Assembly (NCBI GenBank): GCA_913062745.1
Contig: CAJXXJ010000012.1
Coordinates: forward strand, 1-17,467
Origin: an uncultured Phaeodactylibacter sp.
GTDB taxonomy: Bacteria; Bacteroidota; Bacteroidia; Chitinophagales; Saprospiraceae
Direction: 5' to 3'
Length of the DNA: 17,467 nucleotides
Below, piece by piece: positions 1 through 9,000 of this stretch. Below the pieces are notes generated by a model. The model did not search any database and was not told where the DNA came from. It was given only the letters and a program-made list of their open reading frames with translations. Each line of letters begins with the position of its first letter. The first letter of the stretch is position 1. The translations under genes and the position numbers were made by a program.

Positions 1-72
1 TGCCAGATCAAAGAACGCCCGGAACCTCGTAGCCTAAGCTACGAAGGTGAGGACGAGATGCAGAGCTGGTGA
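1..72 (+). CDS. possible 3' end of an upstream gene (partial)
   Basis: Frame 1 is open from the window edge to a TGA at 70-72. It encodes 23 residues rich in Glu, Arg and Ser and ending in Gln-Ser-Trp. The other two forward frames stop within the first 40 bases, and a terminator-like hairpin follows at 131-150, which fits the tail of a plus-strand gene. The stretch is too short to recognise a family, and 23 open codons can occur by chance, so this is tentative. Confidence 0.3.
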   Translation, partial: CQIKERPEPRSLSYEGEDEMQSW

Positions 73-113
73 AAAAGGCCATTCAGAGACATACAAAATT
101 TGCGTTAATAAAC

Positions 114-127
114 TCTGATAAATCAGA
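114..127. repeat. 14-bp palindrome in the leader of the protease gene
   Basis: TCTGAT-AA-ATCAGA is an exact inverted repeat with 6-bp arms. It lies about 40 bases upstream of the protease start, in an AT-rich stretch. It could be a regulator binding site, but no clear promoter (TTTG-N19-TAnnTTTG) is visible next to it, so a role is only possible. Confidence 0.3.
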
Positions 128-130
128 TAT

Positions 131-163
131 GGCCGGGCATCAGCCCGGCCCCAGTAAATTTTG
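131..163 (+). terminator. terminator-like hairpin before the protease gene
   Basis: GGCCGGGC (131-138) and GCCCGGCC (143-150) form a perfect 8-bp GC stem with a 4-base loop. Only a weak, delayed T run follows (159-162). It may end the upstream transcript. Because it sits only 17 bases before the ATG at 168, it could instead fold in the protease mRNA leader and affect translation. The sequence does not decide between these. Confidence 0.4.
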
Positions 164-167
164 ATAT

Positions 168-3100
168 ATGACCATAAAGACGACATTATTTGCAGTATTG
201 CTGTTGTTGGCAGGAGCACTGCCTGCACAGCAAAACTTCTGGTCGGATGCCGACCTGCGCAATTTAGATCAGACGCTGGCGCAGGAGCGCCTCTTCAAGG
301 TAACTAACTTCCGGGCGCAGCAGCTGAATACTACAGCTATGAAAGCTGCTCTGCGTAATGCCCCGCTGGAGGGTGCCGCAGAAACTCCGCTGCAACTGGC
401 TTTCCCTATGCCAAACGGCGGATACAAAACCTTTGAAGTAGTCGAGACACAGGTAATGGCGCCTGGCCTCGCTGCCCGCTATCCCGGCATTAAAACCTAC
501 AAGGGCTGGAATCCGGAAGACCGCCGCGAAACCCTACGCTTCGGCCATTCTCATAAGGGCTTTTACGCTACTATCCTGGACAAGGAGGGCGCAGTCTATA
601 TCGATGGGCTCTCCGCAGAGAATCCGGACGCCTACATGAGCTACTACGTTAAGGACAACCCCAACCCGGGGCTGCGTAATGGCTTTATTTGTGAAAAAGA
701 CCCGAATGAGGATGATGAGCCGGGAGTGTACGAAGGTGATGTCATTACCCCCCGCTCCGGCAACTCCGGGCAGGTCACCCTGCGTACCTACCGGGCCGCA
801 ATTGCCGTAACCGGAGAGTATACGATGTTCCACGGCGGTTCCGTAGCGGATGGCCTGGCAGCGGTGGTGCAAAAAGTCAACCGCCTTAATCAGGTGTTTG
901 TACGCGACCTGGCAGTACGGCTGCAACTGGTAGAAGACAATGACCAGCTCATCTTTACCGACCCGGATGAAGATGACATGAGCAATGGCAATACCGGTAA
1001 CCTTCTGGCGGAAGTCTCTGGTATTATCAACCCTATTATCGGCTTTGATAACTACGATGTGGGACACGTGCTAAATGTCCACGGCGACTTCGTTGGAAAC
1101 GGTGTAGCCAATCTTCAATCAGTTTGTACCATAAATAAAGCAAGGGGCGTATCCGGTATTACTCTACCGCAGGGCGACCCCTTCGTCATTGATATCATTG
1201 CCCACGAGTTCGGGCATCAGTTTGGTGCTACCCACACCATGAATAGCTGCCAAAACGTAGAGCCTTCCACCGCCTTCGAACCGGGCAGTGGCAGTACCAT
1301 CATGGGGTACGCGGGTATCTGCGGCTCTGCGAACAACGTGCAGGATTTCACCAACGACAACTTCCATACCATCTCCCTGCAGCAAATTTATCAGTTCACC
1401 CGTGAGGGTAGCGGCGATGGATGCCCGGAGAAAACACCTTTGGACAATACAAATCCGGAGGTAAGTATTCCGTTGCAAAACGGTTTCTATATCCCTACGA
1501 GCACTCCTTTCGAGCTGACTGCCAACGCAACGGATGCAGAGGATACCGACCTGACGTACTGCTGGGAACAATTTAACCTTGGCCCCAACAACGTAGGCCT
1601 GGGCAATCCGCAGGAAAACAGCCCGCTCTTCCGTTCCCTGAAGCCTACTGCTTCTCCAACCCGGGTGTTCCCGCGTTTGTCTGTACTGACCAGCATTAAC
1701 CCTAACAGCGACCCGGCAGCAATCCTGCCGGCCTACGAGCGCAACATGACCTTCCGCTGTACCGTGCGGGACAATAACGAAACCGGTGGCGGTGTCTCCT
1801 GGGAAGCAGTTTCCTTTGAAGTGGACGGCAATGCCGGACCTTTCCGCGTGCAGGTGCCCAATGAATTGAATACAGAGTGGAAAGTCGGCGATTACCAGGA
1901 GGTACGCTGGGACGTAGCCAATACGGACAACAGCCGCGTAAATTGCCAGACGGTAAATATTCTGCTTTCCATTGATGGTGGGTTCACTTACCCTTTTGTG
2001 CTCGCGGAAAATGTGCCCAATGATGGCAGCCACTTCATCACCGTGCCCGATGCGCTGAGCGACGATGCCCGTATCCGCGTGGAAGCGGCTGACAATATCT
2101 TTTTTGATATCAGCGACCGCGACTTCGATATCGTGCCGGCCACCGAGCCTGGCTACACTTTCGGTATCACACCGGAAAACCTGCAACTGCTCTGCTTGCC
2201 AACGGAACCGGTAGAAGTGGAAATCAATACGCAGTCTATTTTGGGCTTCGACAGCACGCTGACGCTGAGCATCCTGGGCGTCCTGCCGGGAGATGTGGAA
2301 GCGAGCCTGGAGTCAGATCAACTGATGCCGGGAGAAAGCACTACCCTTACTCTCGATGTGCCGCAGTTTGGCTTTGACCGCGATACGTTTGCATTACAGC
2401 TGCAGGCTATTGCCGAAAATGGCGATACTTCCCTGCGCGATCTGCGGGTCATTGTACAAAACAACAACTTCTCCGATATGCAGCTGGTGTCACCCGTAGA
2501 TGGTGTAAGCGATATCGTATTTACTACCGACTTTATGTGGGAGGGTTCGGAAAGCGCCAATTCCTACGATATTGAAATTGCAACTGAACCGACCTTTACC
2601 GAAGACGTACTGGTCGAATCCGCTACAGCGCTTGTGGATACGCTATACGAACCGGATGCCCTCTTCGATGCCGGCGAAACCTACTTCTGGCGGGTCCGCC
2701 CCGTCAACGAATGCGGGCCGGCAGACTTCCTGACGCCTTCTGTTTTCAAAGGCGCCTCCGTAGATTGTGAGGAATCTCCTGCCGGCGATACACCGATAAC
2801 ACTTCCGGCCAGCAGCGTAGAACGCCGCTCCACCATCTTCGTGGAACAGGAAGGCACCATCAGCGACATCAACGTCAAGGAAATGGAGATCATTTACTCT
2901 CCTATCAACGCACTGCAAGTATCACTGATCAGCCCATCGGGTACTGAGGTACTGCTGTTCGATCAGTCCTGCCTCAATACCACCCTGCTGCGTGCTTCTT
3001 TTGATGATGATGCTCCCGATGATATCAATTGCCCGCCCATCACCTTTGCGCCGGTAACTCCGGAAGAGCCTCTGGCTGCTTTCGAAGGGGAAAGCACCTT

Positions 3101-3812
3101 TGGCGAGGGGGAGCTGGTCGTGAACATCGCATCAAGTGGCAGCGGCGGATCTATTTCCAAGTGGAGCCTGGAGTTCTGTGCGGCTATCACCCCGGTGAGC
3201 CCGGTGCTGCTGGTGAATGAAGTTCTGGAAGTACGCCCGGGCGGTAGCAACCCGATTACAGCAGACTTGCTTTCCGCTGAAAAGGAAAATACCCCTGCGC
3301 AGTTTGTCGAGTACATGATTACGGAAATGCCGGAGCACGGACAGCTGTTCCGCGGCGGAATAGAGCTGCAGGTAGGCGATGAGTTTACCCAGCAGACCAT
3401 CAATGCCCTTAACCTGCTCTACGTGCACGACGGCGGCGATGCCACTACGGATCAGTTCGCTTTTGTCATCAACGATGATGAGGGAGGCTTGGTGCCTACG
3501 GAAATCTTCAACATTAATATTCTTGAAGACGCAATCGTCAACACCAGAGTAATCAGCCTGGAAGAGCGCCTCAAGGTATACCCGAACCCGGCTCAAAACG
3601 TACTCAATATCCACTTTGGAGAAACCGTACCGGGAGAGGTTGCGCTCCGGCTTGTCAACCTGCAGGGGCAAATGCTCCGTCAGCAGGAGCTGCAGAACCC
3701 CGGCGGCAACTGGCAGCTTGACCTGAGCAACCTGCCCACCGGGCTGTATCTGCTGCAACTGCAGTCAGAGGAAGGTTTGGTGAGCCGCAAAATTGTGATT
3801 CAGCAACCGTAA
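168..3812 (+). CDS. secreted reprolysin-like zinc metalloprotease with T9SS sorting domain
   Basis: A 1214-residue secreted protease. Residues 1-20 form a clear signal peptide (ending near Leu-Pro-Ala-Gln), which fixes the ATG at 168. A propeptide-like region runs to about 205. The metzincin catalytic domain follows at about 207-425, with the zinc site HEFGHQFGATH (His346, Glu347, His350, His356) and a Met-turn at Met379. Further on are beta-sandwich modules, a fibronectin III-like domain (about 770-862), a proprotein convertase P-domain-like region (about 867-1007) and a CSPG/cadherin-like repeat (about 1013-1119). Residues 1135-1214 are a type A T9SS C-terminal sorting domain starting with the VYPNP motif. 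All catalytic residues are present, so the protein should be active after export by T9SS. The substrate cannot be told from sequence; protein degradation or host or prey matrix attack are possible. It stands alone, with a strong terminator behind it. Confidence 0.92.
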   Translation: MTIKTTLFAVLLLLAGALPAQQNFWSDADLRNLDQTLAQERLFKVTNFRAQQLNTTAMKAALRNAPLEGAAETPLQLAFPMPNGGYKTFEVVETQVMAPGLAARYPGIKTYKGWNPEDRRETLRFGHSHKGFYATILDKEGAVYIDGLSAENPDAYMSYYVKDNPNPGLRNGFICEKDPNEDDEPGVYEGDVITPRSGNSGQVTLRTYRAAIAVTGEYTMFHGGSVADGLAAVVQKVNRLNQVFVRDLAVRLQLVEDNDQLIFTDPDEDDMSNGNTGNLLAEVSGIINPIIGFDNYDVGHVLNVHGDFVGNGVANLQSVCTINKARGVSGITLPQGDPFVIDIIAHEFGHQFGATHTMNSCQNVEPSTAFEPGSGSTIMGYAGICGSANNVQDFTNDNFHTISLQQIYQFTREGSGDGCPEKTPLDNTNPEVSIPLQNGFYIPTSTPFELTANATDAEDTDLTYCWEQFNLGPNNVGLGNPQENSPLFRSLKPTASPTRVFPRLSVLTSINPNSDPAAILPAYERNMTFRCTVRDNNETGGGVSWEAVSFEVDGNAGPFRVQVPNELNTEWKVGDYQEVRWDVANTDNSRVNCQTVNILLSIDGGFTYPFVLAENVPNDGSHFITVPDALSDDARIRVEAADNIFFDISDRDFDIVPATEPGYTFGITPENLQLLCLPTEPVEVEINTQSILGFDSTLTLSILGVLPGDVEASLESDQLMPGESTTLTLDVPQFGFDRDTFALQLQAIAENGDTSLRDLRVIVQNNNFSDMQLVSPVDGVSDIVFTTDFMWEGSESANSYDIEIATEPTFTEDVLVESATALVDTLYEPDALFDAGETYFWRVRPVNECGPADFLTPSVFKGASVDCEESPAGDTPITLPASSVERRSTIFVEQEGTISDINVKEMEIIYSPINALQVSLISPSGTEVLLFDQSCLNTTLLRASFDDDAPDDINCPPITFAPVTPEEPLAAFEGESTFGEGELVVNIASSGSGGSISKWSLEFCAAITPVSPVLLVNEVLEVRPGGSNPITADLLSAEKENTPAQFVEYMITEMPEHGQLFRGGIELQVGDEFTQQTINALNLLYVHDGGDATTDQFAFVINDDEGGLVPTEIFNINILEDAIVNTRVISLEERLKVYPNPAQNVLNIHFGETVPGEVALRLVNLQGQMLRQQELQNPGGNWQLDLSNLPTGLYLLQLQSEEGLVSRKIVIQQP

Positions 3813-3836
3813 GCGGAGTAACCACTCAGCAACGGG

Positions 3837-3875
3837 CCGGGCTGTCCTCCTCACGGGGGGCAGCCCGGTTTTTTT
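3837..3875 (+). terminator. Rho-independent terminator of the protease gene
   Basis: CCGGGCTG (3837-3844) pairs with CAGCCCGG (3861-3868), and the stem can extend inward through T3845-C3847. Seven T follow at 3869-3875. The T run overlaps the stop codon of the convergent queE gene. On the minus strand the hairpin lacks a T run, so it terminates mainly plus-strand transcription. Confidence 0.88.
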
Positions 3876-4620
3876 ATACACCCCGTTTGTTGCCGTACAC
3901 CAAAATGTGCAGGCGGCTTGTGAAGTGAAAACCATGTGCTTTGCACACCTCTATCAGCCAGTTTTGGCGCTCAGCAATCTGCGCTTTGGAGGTCCCTTCC
4001 GGCATCAGATAGACCCGCTCCGGCGGGATGCGGTAGCGCTCTACCAGCCCCAGCACTTCCTCCAGCTCATCCTCATGCGTCAGCACAAATTTGAAAATCG
4101 CCTTTGGCTCGGCGGCGAAGTGGCGGTAGACTTTCGGGCGTTCCCGCAGCTTAACAGGGTTGTTGGAGTTGGCGAGCTTGGGCGAAAGGTTGTATTGATC
4201 AATCAGGCGGTCAAAACCCGGCTCCGGCAGCAGCGTGCCGTTGGTTTCTATCTCAAACCAGTAGTCTTCACCCAGCAGCTCCATAAGCGTGGTCAGGGCA
4301 GCTTGCTGCAGCATTGGCTCTCCGCCGGTGAGCACCACGTTTTTGCAGGGAAACTGCCGGATATGCTCCGCCACGGCTTCCGGTGCCATCTCCGCAATAT
4401 GTTGCTTCTTGCTGAATTTCCGGTAGCCCGGCTGCTCATCGTTTTGGTGGCGAAAGCGCGTACCCTCCCAGTTCCAGGTATAGTCTGTATCGCACCAGAT
4501 GCAGTGCAGGTTGCAAAGCGAGGTGCGCACAAAAATACTGGGCTGGCCGATATTCTTGCCCTCCCCCTGAATGCTGTAAAAAATCTCCGGTTCCTGATCC
4601 GGCTTGGCTATCTTGATCAT
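3874..4620 (-). CDS. queE: 7-carboxy-7-deazaguanine synthase (radical SAM)
   Basis: QueE converts 6-carboxytetrahydropterin to 7-carboxy-7-deazaguanine in preQ0/queuosine synthesis, using SAM and a [4Fe-4S] cluster. The 248-residue protein has the N-terminal FYSIQGEG motif typical of QueE, the radical SAM cysteines Cys36, Cys40 and Cys43 (CxxxCxxC), a TGGEP motif at 98-102 that contacts SAM, and a downstream ETNG motif. The length fits the family, with a modest insert after the cysteine motif. The ATG at 4620 is chosen over an upstream TTG at 4668: it gives the normal QueE N-terminus and avoids overlapping the upstream MATE gene, which ends 19 bases away. The two genes are probably co-transcribed. 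No other queuosine gene is in the window. The reaction is known for the family; the assignment here is from motifs. Confidence 0.9.
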   Translation of the reverse strand: MIKIAKPDQEPEIFYSIQGEGKNIGQPSIFVRTSLCNLHCIWCDTDYTWNWEGTRFRHQNDEQPGYRKFSKKQHIAEMAPEAVAEHIRQFPCKNVVLTGGEPMLQQAALTTLMELLGEDYWFEIETNGTLLPEPGFDRLIDQYNLSPKLANSNNPVKLRERPKVYRHFAAEPKAIFKFVLTHEDELEEVLGLVERYRIPPERVYLMPEGTSKAQIAERQNWLIEVCKAHGFHFTSRLHILVYGNKRGV

Positions 4621-4639
4621 CAATTCCGTTCTTCTGCAA

Positions 4640-5929
4640 TTAGCGTAGCTCCAGCCCCTTTCGGGCAAACAGCCACTGTTGAATCACGCCGCGGGCAAAC
4701 AGGAACAGCAGTAATGCCAACCACAGCCCATGATTGCCCAGGCCCACGCTCAGGTAATAGCCGAGCAGGAAAATAACAACGGCAGCCAGCATACTGTTCC
4801 GCATAGAAACAGAAGCCGTCAACCCGATGTAGACACCGTCCCATATGTAGCTCGGCGTGCCCAGCAATGGGAAAAGGATCATCCAAAACAAATACGGCCG
4901 GGCCGCAGCAATGACATCCGGCTGATTGGTGAACAACCGGAGCAGCCCTTCCCCCGCCAGGCCATAGCCGAGGCTAAACAGCAGCGCCAGCCCCATACCC
5001 CATCCAAACGAAAGGCGGATGGCACGCCGGGTGCGGCTGCGATTGCCGGCTCCTTTGTATTTGCCGACAAGGCTCTCGCTTGCGTAGGCAAAGCCGTCTA
5101 CTCCGTACGACATCCAGTTCAGATACTGCAGCAGTATGGTATTCACCGCCAGTGCCATCTCTCCCTGTCCGGAAGACTGACTGTAGAAAAAGCCGAAAGC
5201 GCCGGTCAGGCAAAGCGTGCGCAGAAAAATATCCGCATTGATCCGCAGGAAACCCGTCAGCTCCCCCCAGGCAGCAATCGCCCGTAGCCGGAAATGGGGC
5301 AACAAATAGCGGTAGCGGTAAAAAAACAGCGCAATAGCCAGCAGTAAGCCAAAGTATTGCGCAATCAGGGTACCCAGTGCCACTCCATCCACATCCATGC
5401 CCTGGTATTCCACCAGGTACACACTGAGCAGGATGTTGACAACGTTAATGGCCACGGTGAGTATCAACGGGTAGATCGCATTTTGCATACCAAAAAACCA
5501 GCCCATAAAGGCATAAAGCCCGAGTGTGGCCGGTGCGGCCCAGATGCGCAGGTAAAAATATTGCGCCACAAGCGCCCGCTGCTCGCCCTCGGTTTGCATC
5601 AGTGTGAAACCAGCAGCGCCGATGGGCCCCTGCAACAGCAACAGCAAGGCACCCACCGCCAGCACAATCAGCAGCGCGCGCCCCAGGGTATGAGTGATTT
5701 CCGCCTCAGCAGAGCGCCCGTAGGCCTGTGCGGTCATGCCGGTAGTGCCCATGCGCAGAAACCCGAAATTCCAGTAAATGAAGTTGAAAATCATAGAACC
5801 AACCCCTACTGCCCCGATGTGCAGCTCCGACATGCGGCCCATGAGGGCAGTGTCCACGCTGCTCAGCAGAGGCACGGATATGTTGCTGATGATATTGGGT
5901 ATGGCCAGGCGCAGGATTTCCTTATTCAT
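4640..5929 (-). CDS. MATE family efflux transporter, DinF-like
   Basis: A 429-residue inner-membrane protein with about 12 hydrophobic segments spread along its length, as in MATE (multi-antimicrobial extrusion) cation- or proton-coupled antiporters. The N-terminus (MNKEILRLAIPNII, then a VDTALMGR motif at about 32-39) and the segment FLRMGTTGMTAQAYG are typical of the DinF subgroup. The ATG at 5929 is preferred to an in-frame TTG at 5953, which would add eight residues before the conserved start. The gene is first in a minus-strand pair with queE and is divergent from the Ddl-PASTA gene. DinF-like proteins are linked to export of toxic organic compounds, but the substrate here is unknown. 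No truncation is seen. Confidence 0.88.
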   Translation of the reverse strand: MNKEILRLAIPNIISNISVPLLSSVDTALMGRMSELHIGAVGVGSMIFNFIYWNFGFLRMGTTGMTAQAYGRSAEAEITHTLGRALLIVLAVGALLLLLQGPIGAAGFTLMQTEGEQRALVAQYFYLRIWAAPATLGLYAFMGWFFGMQNAIYPLILTVAINVVNILLSVYLVEYQGMDVDGVALGTLIAQYFGLLLAIALFFYRYRYLLPHFRLRAIAAWGELTGFLRINADIFLRTLCLTGAFGFFYSQSSGQGEMALAVNTILLQYLNWMSYGVDGFAYASESLVGKYKGAGNRSRTRRAIRLSFGWGMGLALLFSLGYGLAGEGLLRLFTNQPDVIAAARPYLFWMILFPLLGTPSYIWDGVYIGLTASVSMRNSMLAAVVIFLLGYYLSVGLGNHGLWLALLLFLFARGVIQQWLFARKGLELR

Positions 5930-6013
5930 GGTCTTGCTCAGTTTCTGGGGCAATGATAAAGCCTTTGCCGCTAATTTTTCCGGTCACTTAGTTACCTTTA
6001 CCGTTGTAAACAA
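5930..6013. promoter_or_regulatory. divergent intergenic region, probable promoters
   Basis: These 84 bases separate the divergent MATE and Ddl-PASTA genes, so both should have promoters here. On the plus strand TACCTTTA (5993-6000) matches seven of eight bases of the Bacteroidota -7 element TAnnTTTG, but no TTTG lies at the usual 19-base spacing (one lies 25 bases upstream at 5964-5967). On the minus strand TATCATTG (complement of 5951-5958) is also seven of eight. Neither match is strong. Confidence 0.25.
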
Positions 6014-9000
6014 ATGCTTTTTATGAGAGTAGGCATCTTCTTTGGCGGGCCGTCCCGCGAGCGTGAAACCTCCTTCATCATCGGGCGTACCGTATTTGAC
6101 AAGCTGGACCGCGCCCTGTTTGAACCGGTCCCGCTCTTTGTGGACAGCTACGGGCAGGTGATCCATCTGAACTGGAGATACCTCTACAAACGTAGCATCC
6201 AGGATTTTTTCCCGCCAGTGGAAGCCCTGCCGGAGCCTGAATTTCCCACCTATCAGGAAAGCCTGGCCGAGAGGAGCGAGGAAGGAATGGACGCTTTGCG
6301 CGAAAAGGTAGGCCGCCCGCTTGCCTGGTCGCGCCTTGCGGAGCATATTGACCTCGCTTTCGTTACCCTGCCCGGTGAAGTGGTGGCCGGGGAGAGCCTG
6401 CACCAGAAGCTGGAAAAGCTCGGCATCCCTTACACCGGAAGCAACGGCAAAGTGTGCCGCCTCTCTGCTGACCAGTCCCTCTTCCGCGAATTGCTCGGCC
6501 CGCAGGGGCTCTACCAGCCCCCTGCCATTACGCTGAACCGGCAGGAATGGCTGCAGGGCAAGCCCGGTGAACTGTATCAGCGCCTGCAGGATGAAGTCGG
6601 ATTACCCTGCATCATCCGGCCGGCAACAGCCACCAATGCCTGTGGTGCCACTGCGCTCGAGGAAGCTTCCGGGCTGGAAGACTTCGAACTGGCCGTCAAC
6701 CGGGCATTCTTCCGGGAGCTGATCCCGCTGGTGGAATGGAAGGACCGCAGTGCATACGAACGCGAAGAGTACATCCGCCTGCTGAGCGACCTGAAAGATG
6801 GGCTGGGTTTCCCGGTTCATCTCAGCTACCAGGAAGAAAAGCGCGTTTTTCTCAGCCCCAAAGCACTGCTCGAATACCTCAATGAGCAATCAGAAGCCGG
6901 AGGAGATGCCGATATCTTTCTGCTAGAGCGGCAGCCCGGCGAGTCGCGTATTCTGATCGAAGCTAAAGTGCAGGGCCAGGCTTTTGCCTGTACGGTCTTA
7001 GGCTCTGGTGAGAAGGATGCAGCAGCTCTGCTGCCCATGCCGATTATGCGTGGCACGGGACAGTACGGTACACGGGTAGTGGATGAGGTGGCCGCTCCGT
7101 TCACCGCTGAGCAGGCAGCGGCCATTCAGCAAGCCTGCGAAAAAGTATTCCTGGCGATGGGCATGCAGGTGTTTGCACAGGCAGAAGGCCTGCTGACCGA
7201 AGAAGGGCAGGTATACCTGGCGCATTTGCACCCGGCACTGCCGCTGCTGCCTGAATCGCCGGTATTCACACAAGCGGCTGATATCGCTCTCAGCCCTACT
7301 GCCCTGATGACCTTCATGATCCGGGCCTCTATCGATGATCAGTCTGTAGCGCCGGAAGATCTGGCTGCACTGGACCAAAAAATATCCGCTCACCGGGCGC
7401 GGGTAGAGAAAGCAATCGTTTTGCTGGATGAGCGCGCGCTTCAGCGGCCCGATAATCAGGCGAATGGCCGTCATATCTTCGAGCTGCTGGATGCGGCTGT
7501 AGCTTACGCCCCGCGGCTGGCGATGCATTCCGGCGACCGCAACGCACCGGACTTCCGTCAGGTGCCGTTATCCGTCCTTTACGGCTCGGCAGCAGCATAC
7601 AATGCTCCGGAAAGCATGGAGCAACTACGGCAGCGTACTGCTCCGCTAACAGAGGCCTACTCCAATCAGCGGGTGCTGGCCCCGGAATCTTACCCGCTGG
7701 AGCGCTGGAGCAAAGATCAGGTAGCCGCGGTGTTCATTGCCGGCGAAGAAAAGCCGGGCTGGCTGCGGTGGTCCCTGAAAGAAGCCGGGCTGCCGCACAG
7801 CGGGACCAAGAGCAAATCCTCCGAATTGGGGGAAGATTACTACAAAGTAGTGCAGACTTTGCGCCGCAACGGTTTGAAAGGGCCTTCACAGCTGCTGCTT
7901 ACCCGGAAAGCCTACGAAAAGGACGGTGCTGCTTTCTTCGAGCGTATTGAAAGCCAACTGGCCTATCCGCTCGTCGCAAAGCTGGCAGACCGAAAGAGCG
8001 GAGCAACCGCACGCCGTATTGAAAACCGGGCAGAACTGGAAGCCTACACCCGCCTGACCTTCCGCCCTGCCGAAGAGATGGGGAGTGAAGCGCGGCGGAT
8101 CCTGGGCCTGAAGAGCGGAGCGCATATGCCCCGCCGGGATACGCTGTTGGTGGAAGAAGCAATCAGCGACAAAGGGGCGGTAAGATTTTTGGAAATTCAG
8201 GGGAGCATCATTACCCACTTCGAGGCAGACGGCAGCCTGCGCTATGAACTCTTTGAGCCGGCGGAGCGGCTGCCTGCCGAGGCACAGCGCCCCCCGCAAA
8301 CGGAAACCTTCGTTTCGGCAGACGGGTACTTGCTGACGCCTGCCCGCTTTTCCGACCGCCCGGAGGAGCAGCGGGCGATCAGCAGCGAAGTGAAAAAAGA
8401 AATTGAGAAAGCCGCCCGTACCCTCAACCTGCAAGGCTACGCTACGCTTGAGGCTATGGTGCGGGTGTACGAAGACCAGAGCGTGGATACCATCATCACC
8501 GGCGTAGACCCGCTGCCTTCTCTGGCTACCGGCAGCGTGTTTTTCCAGCAGGCGGTCTACCGGGGGTATACGCCCGAGACGCTGATGCGCGCCATTCTGG
8601 TATTTGGGCAGGAGCGCGAGGAGCTTGCGGCTTCCCGGGCTGCGCGCCGCGAGGCTTACGACACTAAAACGGAAAGCGCTACTCCGGCCTATCAGCCACC
8701 GGCAGCAGCAGCGGCATCCGTTGCACCTGAAGTACCATCTGCAGACAGGGGGGGCAGGCAGGGCTACAAGCAGCCCACTGGCGAATACCTGAAGGAAAGA
8801 GCGGGAGTGGTGGCTAAAGAGGTTGCGCGCTTCTTTAGGAATGGGTTCGTGCTGCGCAATTTGCTGGGCATCATCGCTATGGTCGTTCTTTCCCTTTTGG
8901 CGGTGCGCTGGTCCTTAAGCCTCTACACCAATCACGGAGAGTCTATTCAGGTGCCGGATTTTACCGGTATGGATGTGCGGGACGCTCAGCGCAAAGCGGA

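Noticed and set aside
1164..2186. 340-codon open frame on the minus strand inside the protease gene
   Set aside because: It lies wholly opposite a clear coding region and its product looks like an antisense shadow.
4621..4668. Upstream TTG start for queE
   Set aside because: It would overlap the MATE gene and add 16 residues not seen in QueE proteins; ATG 4620 fits the family.
3907..4776. 289-codon plus-strand open frame over queE and the MATE end
   Set aside because: It crosses two recognisable minus-strand genes and has no family features.
6014..7330. Annotation of the first module as a working D-alanine--D-alanine ligase
   Set aside because: The fold signals are there, but the positions for the key His, Arg, Asp, Glu and Asn of Ddl are replaced, so activity is not supported.
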